Shown one piece after another: positions 1 to 4,897 of a stretch of DNA of 6,022 nucleotides (the stretch's first letter is position 1; each line of letters opens with the position of its first letter). Made by a program: the position numbers and the translations under genes. The notes under the pieces were generated by a model. That model had not been told where the DNA came from. It was given only the letters and a program-made list of their open reading frames with translations, and searched no databases. Source of the stretch: Planctomycetota bacterium (GTDB lineage Bacteria; Planctomycetota; Planctomycetia; Planctomycetales; Planctomycetaceae); the NCBI GenBank assembly GCA_024278285.1, contig JAJRTM010000485.1, positions 1-6,022 of the forward strand, written 5' to 3'.

Positions 1-7
1 GACGCAT
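1..7 (-). CDS. 5' end of a leftward gene (first two codons only)
   Basis: Read on the minus strand, an ATG at 7-5 is followed by CGT and then the window edge, so only Met-Arg is visible. The case for a real start is the upstream sequence: AAGGAGG on the minus strand (20-14) lies 6 nt before the ATG, an essentially ideal Shine-Dalgarno at ideal spacing. This stands out because the other starts here have weak or no such site. The product cannot be identified. The gene would be divergent from the M16 pair and would share the dyad-rich gap with it. The alternative is that the purine-rich match is only one arm of a terminator hairpin for a rightward transcript. Confidence 0.45.
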
Positions 8-13
8 GATTTT

Positions 14-91
14 CCTCCTTGAAGTTGTTCTGTTTTTTTGATCAAAACAACGGTAATAGTAAAATTACCACAATCTTCAAGGAGGTTTTTT
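14..91 (-). promoter_or_regulatory. Leader hairpin that can sequester the Shine-Dalgarno of the leftward gene
   Basis: The arms CCTCCTTGAAG (14-24) and CTTCAAGGAGG (75-85) are a perfect 11-bp inverted repeat. In a minus-strand transcript the upstream arm is an exact anti-Shine-Dalgarno, and the downstream arm contains the AAGGAGG serving the ATG at 7-5. The 50-nt interior has its own structure: a GGTAAT/ATTACC hairpin (52-57 with 64-69, 6-nt loop) and the self-complementary TTTTGATCAAAA (36-47). The shape suggests translational control, such as an RNA thermometer, riboswitch or protein-binding leader, with the inner helices competing with the outer one. Read rightward, the outer stem is followed by six T (86-91), so a rho-independent terminator for a plus-strand transcript from the left is the main alternative. 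The repeat is observed; the regulation is inferred. Confidence 0.5.
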
Positions 92-106
92 CTGCTTGTC
101 TCCTTT

Positions 107-121
107 TCTGACAGAGTCAGA
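107..121. promoter_or_regulatory. 15-bp dyad, operator-like
   Basis: TCTGAC-AGA-GTCAGA is a perfect inverted repeat with 6-bp arms and a 3-bp centre, the size and symmetry of a dimeric repressor site. If the weak minus-strand promoter proposed at 124-151 is real, this dyad would cover its transcription start. No regulator gene is visible, so the role is inferred from symmetry and position only. Confidence 0.3.
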
Positions 122-123
122 CA

Positions 124-151
124 AATTTATTCACAGACACTTGCTACGCAA
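124..151 (-). promoter_or_regulatory. Weak candidate sigma70-type promoter for the leftward gene
   Basis: On the minus strand TTGCGT (151-146) and TAAATT (129-124) are separated by 16 nt. They match 3/6 and 4/6 of the sigma70 consensus, so this is weak. A start near 117 would give a leader of about 110 nt containing the whole Shine-Dalgarno hairpin, and this consistency is the main reason to list it. The hexamer CAGACA occurs at 118-123, 134-139 and 154-159, just downstream of, inside and just upstream of the proposed core, which could be iterated regulator sites. Confidence 0.2.
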
Positions 152-183
152 CACAGACAACCCTGAACGGGATTGTCTGTGTT
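150..183. repeat. Strong stem-loop with 11-bp perfect arms
   Basis: AACACAGACAA (150-160) pairs exactly with TTGTCTGTGTT (173-183). Inside, CCC (161-163) pairs with GGG (169-171) around the loop TGAAC, leaving one bulged A at 172. This makes a 14-bp interrupted hairpin. No T-run follows on either strand, so it is not a typical intrinsic terminator. An alternative helix is possible: AACGGG (166-171) with CCCGTT (185-190), exclusive with the inner CCC/GGG pairs. It could be a DNA operator in the divergent control region or an RNA structure. Confidence 0.5.
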
Positions 184-278
184 ACCCGTTTAACGATAGA
201 ACCGCGACTGATTCGGTTGCCTATATCAGTAGCTTACCGCTGAGTAGTTACGACCAATGTTAAGCGTGGCATACACCA

Positions 279-331
279 GGGAACGCCCAGTCGTAGCGAT
301 GCAAGAAACTTCTCTCTATCGCTTGGTTCCC
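279..331 (+). other. Nested inverted repeats upstream of the M16 pair
   Basis: GGGAAC (279-284) pairs with GTTCCC (326-331), and within it AGCGAT (295-300) pairs with ATCGCT (318-323). This gives two coaxial 6-bp helices with an asymmetric internal loop (10 nt and 2 nt) and a 17-nt apical loop. It could be a structured 5' leader if transcription of the M16 pair starts upstream of 279. Helices this short can arise by chance, and the promoter proposed at 365-394 would leave it untranscribed. Confidence 0.22.
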
Positions 332-364
332 AGAGGCCATCGGGAAGGCTATACTGACGCCGCT

Positions 365-394
365 TTGTCATCTACATGTTCTTGCCTCGATAAA
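365..394 (+). promoter_or_regulatory. Candidate promoter giving a leaderless M16 transcript
   Basis: TTGTCA (365-370, 5/6 to the sigma70 -35 consensus) is followed after 18 nt by GATAAA (389-394, 4/6 to TATAAT). A start about 7 nt after the -10 box falls at 401-402, on the A of the M16 ATG. This fits the absence of any Shine-Dalgarno before that ATG and would make the message leaderless. The match could be fortuitous in AT-rich DNA, and the promoter consensus of the host is not known from this window. Confidence 0.3.
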
Positions 395-401
395 AATAGC
401 T

Positions 402-1646
402 ATGCCGAATCAACAAATAGAAATCCACACGCTCGATAACGGGCTGACAATCATCACCGAAAAGATGACAGCGGTACGCTCCGCTGCGATTGCGTTATCT
501 ATCCCGGCAGGGGGTTGTTACGAGCCTTCTGGGAAAAACGGTGTCGCTTCCCTGCTGAGTGATTTAATGCTTCGGGGAGCGGGCGATAACGATTCGCGGG
601 CGCTCTCGGTCGCGTTTGATAATCTGGGAGTTCAGTACCACCTTTCTCCCGGCTGGCATCAGATCACTTTTTCGGCTGCAACCATTGCAGACCGCTTGCC
701 GGAAACGCTGAGGCTGGTTGCCGATATTTTTCTTCGACCACAACTCAAACAAGACTCTTTCGAGATGTGTAAAATTGGTCGAGAACAAACATTACGATCC
801 ATCGAGGACGAACCGCGACAAATGTTGATGATCGAACTTCGCAAGCGATGTTACACGCCGCCCTGGAATCGCTCTTCAGAAGGTTCACTGGAAAACCTTT
901 CTGAAATCAGCCATCAAGATGTTCGTACTCATTTTCAAAATTGTTCTGTTCCCACCGGAGCAATTTTAGGAATCGCGGGCGATGTCGATGCCAGCCAGAT
1001 CGTTTCACAGTGCGAACAACTATTTGGAAGCTGGTCGGGAGAAGCCCCCCGCTTGAGCCAGGGGAGCGAACCGAAGCCCACCTCAAACCATATCGAACAC
1101 GATTCTACACAAACGCAAATTGGCATCGCTTATCGGGCGGTTCCGTATCGAGATCCCGATTATTATCGCGCCTGGACCGCGGTTAATATTCTCTCGGGAG
1201 GAATGAGTTCGCGGCTGTTTACTAAAGTTCGCGAAGAACGAGGCTTGTGTTACGCAATCGGGGCCTCGTTGAACACGCTCAAAGAAGAAGCTCGCATCCT
1301 GTGTTATGCAGGCACCACAAACGACCGGGCCCAGGAAACACTTGATGTCACAATCGAGGAACTGAAGAATATAGATCAGGATGTGACGGAGTCCGAATTA
1401 CAGCGTTGCCAGGCACGTGCCAAAAGTTCGCTCATTATGCAGGAAGAATCGACCATGGCTCGCGCTTCTTCTTTGGTTCGTGACTGGTTCCATCTGGGGC
1501 GCATCACCACATTGGGTGAAGTGCGGGAACGAATCGAATCGATCCGCCCGGAAGACGTTACCGCCTACGCGCAAGCGCATCCCGCGAATGAACTTCAAGT
1601 GTTGACCATTGGCCCGGAACCTCTTCAGGTGAGTGAATCAGCCTGA
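402..1646 (+). CDS. M16B peptidase-family protein, zinc-site-less partner subunit
   Basis: This is a 414-residue protein of the pitrilysin/insulinase (M16) fold, at the usual length for bacterial M16B subunits. The N-terminal Peptidase_M16 domain covers about residues 8-150 and the Peptidase_M16_C domain about 165-345. The catalytic HXXEH is absent: where it should lie, after the Asn-Gly at 46-47, are S50-L-L-S53-D54, and the distal zinc-ligand glutamate aligns with T130. So it should bind no catalytic zinc. The C-terminal substrate-binding Arg/Tyr pair is intact (R277 and Y284 in VREERGLCY), within the conserved stretch beginning SGGMSSRLF (265-273). No signal peptide or membrane segment is seen, so it is probably cytoplasmic. 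The ATG at 402 is the first possible start after the in-frame stop at 294-296; it has no ribosome binding site. The next gene, 53 bp downstream, encodes the zinc-bearing counterpart, which makes a heterodimer likely. Family assignment is secure; the partnership is inferred. Confidence 0.93.
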   Translation: MPNQQIEIHTLDNGLTIITEKMTAVRSAAIALSIPAGGCYEPSGKNGVASLLSDLMLRGAGDNDSRALSVAFDNLGVQYHLSPGWHQITFSAATIADRLPETLRLVADIFLRPQLKQDSFEMCKIGREQTLRSIEDEPRQMLMIELRKRCYTPPWNRSSEGSLENLSEISHQDVRTHFQNCSVPTGAILGIAGDVDASQIVSQCEQLFGSWSGEAPRLSQGSEPKPTSNHIEHDSTQTQIGIAYRAVPYRDPDYYRAWTAVNILSGGMSSRLFTKVREERGLCYAIGASLNTLKEEARILCYAGTTNDRAQETLDVTIEELKNIDQDVTESELQRCQARAKSSLIMQEESTMARASSLVRDWFHLGRITTLGEVRERIESIRPEDVTAYAQAHPANELQVLTIGPEPLQVSESA

Positions 1647-1687
1647 GAGATACCTTTCCCTCGAAATCAAATCGTAATCAACTTGCT

Positions 1688-1692
1688 GAGGA
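1688..1692 (+). promoter_or_regulatory. Ribosome binding site fixing a GTG start
   Basis: GAGGA lies 7 nt before the GTG at 1700. No ATG precedes the conserved N-terminal motif of the second M16 protein, so this site supports GTG as the start. It also allows independent initiation on a shared message, as the upstream stop is 53 bp away. Confidence 0.65.
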
Positions 1693-1699
1693 ATAACTT

Positions 1700-2938
1700 G
1701 TGATTTTTGAACAGGAAACATTGGAAAACGGACTGAAAGTTGTCGCGGAATTAAATCCGAATGTGCATAGCGTCGCCTTCGGTTTTTTCGTTCGCACCGG
1801 TTCGCGCGACGAAACAGTAGATGTCAGCGGCGTGAGCCATTTTCTGGAACATATGGTCTTCAAAGGGACCGAAAAATACTCAGCCGAAGATGTCAATCGA
1901 ATTTTTGATGAAGTCGGGGCCAACTACAATGCTTCAACCAGCGAGGAAGTGACTCTGTTTTATGCAGCGGTGCTACCAGAATATTTACCGGTCGCATTCG
2001 AAATGTTTTCTTCGATTTTGTATCCCTCGTTACGGGATGACGACTTCAATATGGAGAAACAAGTTATTCTGGAAGAAATTGGCATGTATGACGACATGCC
2101 CACCTTCACCGCTTACGAAAAACTGATGCAAACTCACTTTGCAGGGCATCCGCTTTCTCGCAGCATTCTGGGAACTGTCGAAAGTATCACCGCCCTGAAA
2201 GCCGAACAGATGCGAGCCTATCACGAATCGCATTACCTGGCAGGCAACATAACATTAGCCGTTGCTGGGAATGTGGAGTGGTCAACTGTAGTGGACTTGA
2301 CGAAAAAACATTGCAGCCATTGGCCAGCAGGTGAAACCGCACGAGATACGACCGAAGCGAAGCCAAACGGGGGTCTCTTCGTACTCCCCAAGCCCGCTGC
2401 GTTACAGGAACATGTGGCTCAGATGTGCCCGGCTCCCGCTTCCGCCAGTCCGCTTCGATTTGCAGCCGATGTTCTCACAACTATTGTGGGAGATGACGCC
2501 AACAGTCGTTTGCACTGGGAATTAATCGAACCGGGCCGAGCCGAAGCAGCCGAGCTTTCTTATAACGACTACGATGGCTCTTCCGGCTACATGACATTCC
2601 TTACCTGCAGCCCTGAAGACGTCAAAGAAAACCTCGATGCAATTTCGGTCATCTACGAAGAAGTCAACAAAAATGGCGTGACGGCTGAAGAACTCGAACA
2701 GACAAAAAACAAAATTGCCTCCCGCATTGTACTACGTAGCGAACGCCCGATGGGTCGCCTTTCCACACTGGGCAGTAACTGGGTTTATCGCAAAGAATAT
2801 CGCTCGGTGGAAGACGATCTCGAAACGCTGCAACGCTTAACACTTCAAGATATTCACGATCTACTCCAGCAGTATCCGCTCGGTCAACTCTCCACAGTAG
2901 CGATCGGCCCACTCGAATCGTTGCCCGAAACAGCGTAA
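1700..2938 (+). CDS. M16B zinc metallopeptidase, catalytic subunit
   Basis: This is a 412-residue M16 peptidase. The Peptidase_M16 domain (about 12-157) has the inverted zinc motif H47-F-L-E50-H51. E126, in the stretch [10 protein letters not shown], is the distal zinc ligand, giving HXXEH-X74-E; E119, seven residues earlier, is the usual second conserved glutamate. H47, H51 and E126 would bind zinc and E50 would activate water. The Peptidase_M16_C domain (about 165-340) is divergent: the usual R-x6-Y pair is broken, with I276 at the arginine position and a short insertion before Y288. The upstream neighbour shows the reverse pattern, so a composite active site across a heterodimer is likely. 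There is no signal peptide, so a cytoplasmic oligopeptidase is the simplest role; the substrate is unknown. The start is GTG, supported by the ribosome binding site. Related names are the YmxG/processing-protease-like M16 group. Confidence 0.95.
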   Translation: MIFEQETLENGLKVVAELNPNVHSVAFGFFVRTGSRDETVDVSGVSHFLEHMVFKGTEKYSAEDVNRIFDEVGANYNASTSEEVTLFYAAVLPEYLPVAFEMFSSILYPSLRDDDFNMEKQVILEEIGMYDDMPTFTAYEKLMQTHFAGHPLSRSILGTVESITALKAEQMRAYHESHYLAGNITLAVAGNVEWSTVVDLTKKHCSHWPAGETARDTTEAKPNGGLFVLPKPAALQEHVAQMCPAPASASPLRFAADVLTTIVGDDANSRLHWELIEPGRAEAAELSYNDYDGSSGYMTFLTCSPEDVKENLDAISVIYEEVNKNGVTAEELEQTKNKIASRIVLRSERPMGRLSTLGSNWVYRKEYRSVEDDLETLQRLTLQDIHDLLQQYPLGQLSTVAIGPLESLPETA

Positions 2939-2992
2939 TCTCAATCACAAACGAAGCAAGCAGCGGGTGTGGGCTTGAAATAAGTAGAAAAC

Positions 2993-3235
2993 TCGTTTAA
3001 CGGCAAGCCAAAGGCGACTGCGTAGGCAGGCTGGACAACAAAGCCTTGCTCTTAAACGAAACAATATTAACCTCGCCAGGTAGAATGCCGGGTGATGACG
3101 ATTCCGATTCTTCTCTGCGAAACCGTACATGGATAATCATGGCACATCTGCCTTACGAGAGGCAAGCCGTGGTGTCGAAACTCTTGAGGAAAGCAAACCT
3201 TTTTACGCAGTCGCCTTTGGCTTGCCGTTAAACGA
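2993..3235. repeat. 243-bp MITE-like element with 32-bp perfect terminal inverted repeats
   Basis: The terminal arms 2993-3024 and 3204-3235 are exact reverse complements over 32 bp. The left arm begins TCGTTTAACGGCAAGCC and the right arm ends with its complement. The 179-bp interior encodes no transposase and contains a decayed inverted copy of the arm at about 3043-3059, whose TTAAACGA (3052-3059) can pair with the first 8 bp of the left arm. A small TGCCT/AGGCA hairpin (3149-3153, 3160-3164) is also present. This is the architecture of a miniature inverted-repeat transposable element or a dispersed palindromic repeat. No convincing target-site duplication flanks it, which argues for age or for another mode of spread. 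Transcribed, it would form a long stem that could protect or end the M16 message. Copy number cannot be judged here. Confidence 0.65.
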
Positions 3236-3304
3236 TTAAAATAACCCTGGGGTTGTGCAGTATCGATTCGTCAGCATGAGATTGACGAAATGGAAACCAC
3301 ATTT

Positions 3305-3329
3305 GATGGGTGCAAGCACACCATCCTAC
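3305..3329 (-). repeat. REP-like hairpin with adjoining GTAG tetranucleotide
   Basis: On the minus strand GTAG (3329-3326) directly abuts a hairpin. GATGG (3325-3321) pairs with CCATC (3309-3305), and GTG (3319-3317) pairs with CAC (3312-3310) around the loop CTTG, with one bulged T (opposite 3320). A 5' GTAG or related tetranucleotide next to an imperfect hairpin is the signature of REP sequences recognised by RAYT (TnpA-REP) single-strand transposases. Placement in a convergent intergenic gap is also typical. There is one copy in the window and no RAYT gene, so the assignment rests on architecture. It could also be a transcript-end structure. Confidence 0.38.
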
Positions 3330-3335
3330 GAATAA

Positions 3336-3351
3336 AAAACACGACCGTTTT
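3336..3351 (-). terminator. Weak candidate terminator of the DUF1552 gene
   Basis: On the minus strand AAAAC (3351-3347), a 6-nt loop and GTTTT (3340-3336) form a 5-bp stem that runs into TTATT, 12 bp past the DUF1552 stop. Position and T-rich tail suit a terminator, but the stem is short and nearly all A-T. The REP-like hairpin just beyond may do more to stabilise the 3' end. Confidence 0.2.
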
Positions 3352-3363
3352 GCTTGGAGATTA

Positions 3364-4680
3364 TTAACTCAAATTCAACGGGCCTTTTTCACTGTAATCG
3401 GGATTGCCAAATCGTTCGAGGTGATGCCCGAATCCGTGAGCCAGCGAAAGTAGCAATCGGTTATGTGGCACTCCCTTCATTTTTAACGAGCGTCCCATTT
3501 TGAAGCCGAGGCCGCCGCCGATCATCACAAACGGGATGTTGTCCAAGGTGTGCGAATTCCCCTTGCCCAGTTCGTTCGTCCAAAGAATTGTCGTATGATC
3601 GAGCATCGAACCGGAATCGCCCGGCTCGGGATTTTCATCCAGTCGTTTCACGAACGATGCAATCTGTTCTGCATACCAGATGTTGATCTTGGTCAGCTTT
3701 TCGACCGCTTCCTTGTTGTCATCCGGCTCATGAGAAAGCGAGTGTTGCCCTTCGTTAATGCCGAGCCAGCTCATTTTTGCATTGCCAACCGAATTGGTGA
3801 ACTGGAACGTTGCGATGCGAGTGAAATCTGCCTGAAGAGAATTAAAGAGCATGTCGATTTGCATCTTCGAAAACTTCGGCATGTTATCGTTTTGCTCACG
3901 CAGGCCCGGCTCCAGTTTGGGGACCGCGTGTGAGGTATCGATTTGTTTTTTTTGTGACAATTCTATTTCCATCTCTCGCACAAACGCTGCCTGCTCGTCG
4001 AGAAGTTCCCGATCTTCTTTACTGACAACGGCTCGTACTTTTTTGAGGTCTTCCTGCAGGTCATCCAGAATACTGACCAGATCTTCGCGGTCCTTCATTT
4101 GACCATACAGCTTGGCATACATCTGATACGGATCATCAAGTGGAGCGATCGGCTTATTCGGGCCAGCGTAAACCATGCGTGTCCAGGTATCTGCCCGGTT
4201 AGGTACCATCACGCCAAATTCAAGAGACCCGAACCGCGTTTGGGTTGCTGGTTTCTTTTGCAGAAATTGTTTAATCTCCTGATCAATCGAAAGCCCACTC
4301 GCCCAGCCAGCCGGGGTGTGCGAACCACCTTGGATATTGCCCGGAAATAGTTCTGTCCCGGTAAGCAAGCATCCCATGCCCCGCATGTGAGAATCGCCAT
4401 CGCCTCGAATTTTGTCGTTGACTTCATTAAGAATCAACATGCGATCCTGCCAGGCAGCAAGCGGCTGCATGATTTTTTTCAGCTTGAATTGATCGCCTTG
4501 TTCATCCGGCCAGAAATTTCCAGGAATCGTTCCATCCGGGCTGAAAAAAATGACCAATCGCTGTTTGGAGCCAGCACTGTTTTCAAATCCCAGGCTGGGC
4601 AGATTTCCCAAAAAAGGAATCGCGGCTGCACCTAGTCCAAGATGACGAATAAATTCCCGGCGGGTTTGTGATCGAGTCAT
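3364..4680 (-). CDS. Tat-exported DUF1552 protein
   Basis: This 438-residue protein belongs to the DUF1552 family (PF07586), common in planctomycetes and of unknown biochemical function. The N-terminus has a twin-arginine signal, T6-R7-R8-E-F-I followed by a hydrophobic stretch (about 14-31), so export in folded form is expected. The mature part starts with the family signature around [10 protein letters not shown] (41-50) and continues with G-D-S-H98 and LLTGTE (105-110). A charged, probably helical coiled-coil-like segment follows (about 196-250), then H313/H317 and [10 protein letters not shown] (368-377) before a Gly-rich turn at 388-392. The C-terminal pattern resembles DUF1501 proteins of the alkaline phosphatase/sulfatase fold; that kinship is my inference. 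The start fits the Tat motif, although no Shine-Dalgarno precedes it. It ends with tandem TAA stops. Such genes normally follow a DUF1592/DUF1587-type cytochrome-domain gene; here mutL is the upstream neighbour, 217 bp away. Confidence 0.9.
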   Translation of the reverse strand: MTRSQTRREFIRHLGLGAAAIPFLGNLPSLGFENSAGSKQRLVIFFSPDGTIPGNFWPDEQGDQFKLKKIMQPLAAWQDRMLILNEVNDKIRGDGDSHMRGMGCLLTGTELFPGNIQGGSHTPAGWASGLSIDQEIKQFLQKKPATQTRFGSLEFGVMVPNRADTWTRMVYAGPNKPIAPLDDPYQMYAKLYGQMKDREDLVSILDDLQEDLKKVRAVVSKEDRELLDEQAAFVREMEIELSQKKQIDTSHAVPKLEPGLREQNDNMPKFSKMQIDMLFNSLQADFTRIATFQFTNSVGNAKMSWLGINEGQHSLSHEPDDNKEAVEKLTKINIWYAEQIASFVKRLDENPEPGDSGSMLDHTTILWTNELGKGNSHTLDNIPFVMIGGGLGFKMGRSLKMKGVPHNRLLLSLAHGFGHHLERFGNPDYSEKGPLNLS

Positions 4681-4741
4681 GATTTTTAATTTCTTTTGAT
4701 CATTGGCAGGTAGGGTGATATTTGCAGGCAGGAAAAATAGT

Positions 4742-4770
4742 AGCGTATCTCAATATTCACAGTGAATCAA
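4742..4770 (-). promoter_or_regulatory. Candidate promoter and overlapping palindrome before DUF1552
   Basis: In the 217-bp gap between mutL and DUF1552, the minus strand reads TTGATT (4770-4765), 17 nt, then TACGCT (4747-4742). This is a weak sigma70-like pair that would give a 5' leader of about 55 nt. The perfect 13-bp palindrome ATTCAC-A-GTGAAT (4755-4767) overlaps the -35 box and spacer, where a repressor would act. Its presence, and the long gap, suggest DUF1552 is transcribed apart from mutL. The rest of the gap holds a run of seven C (4847-4853) and nothing recognisable. Confidence 0.22.
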
Positions 4771-4897
4771 TGGGAACCTGTTATTCTAGTAGAAACCTCT
4801 GTATCAAAACTCCTCAACTCCCCTCTTTTCCGGATATTTTAACAGGCCCCCCCTTGCCCGGTCACGTCTTTACTGTGGAGTATCTATTCCTTTTGCA

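Larger units (their letters stand above)
8..401. other. Dyad-rich intergenic region between divergent genes
   Basis: This 394-bp gap separates the leftward start at 7 from the M16 gene at 402. No reading frame in it looks protein-like. A 60-codon open frame at 257-439 has no ribosome binding site, overlaps the M16 start and has a composition unlike its neighbours. What the gap holds is secondary structure: the Shine-Dalgarno hairpin (14-85), a 15-bp dyad (107-121), a strong stem-loop (150-183), a nested weak stem (279-331) and candidate promoters in both directions. These are listed separately. Nothing recognisable as a tRNA or a known riboswitch class was seen. Confidence 0.6.
2939..3363. 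other. Convergent intergenic region with two palindromic elements
   Basis: This 425-bp gap lies between the 3' ends of the second M16 gene (plus) and the DUF1552 gene (minus). More than half is the 243-bp inverted-repeat element at 2993-3235. The rest holds a REP-like hairpin (3305-3329) and a weak candidate terminator (3336-3351). No classical GC-rich hairpin with a T-run was found after the M16 stop. The open frames inside the gap look non-coding: they run through the inverted repeats and have no ribosome binding sites. Confidence 0.6.

Noticed and set aside
187..195. CGTTTAACG, the same nine bases found at the left tip of the 243-bp element (2994-3002)
   Set aside because: The match does not extend into the rest of the arm, so a chance match is likelier than a remnant element end.
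257..439. 60-codon open frame on the plus strand before the M16 gene
   Set aside because: It has no ribosome binding site, overlaps the M16 start in another frame, runs through inverted repeats and shows no recognisable protein features.
2957..2977. CAAGC/GCTTG hairpin after the second M16 gene
   Set aside because: It is only 5 bp with an 11-nt loop and no T-run follows, so it is not supported as a terminator.
3243..3254. AACCC-TG-GGGTT palindrome
   Set aside because: A two-base loop is too small for an RNA hairpin, no T-run follows, and a 10-bp match of this kind is weak evidence for an operator.
3550..3933. 127-codon open frame on the plus strand
   Set aside because: It lies entirely antisense to the well-supported DUF1552 gene and has no ribosome binding site or family resemblance.
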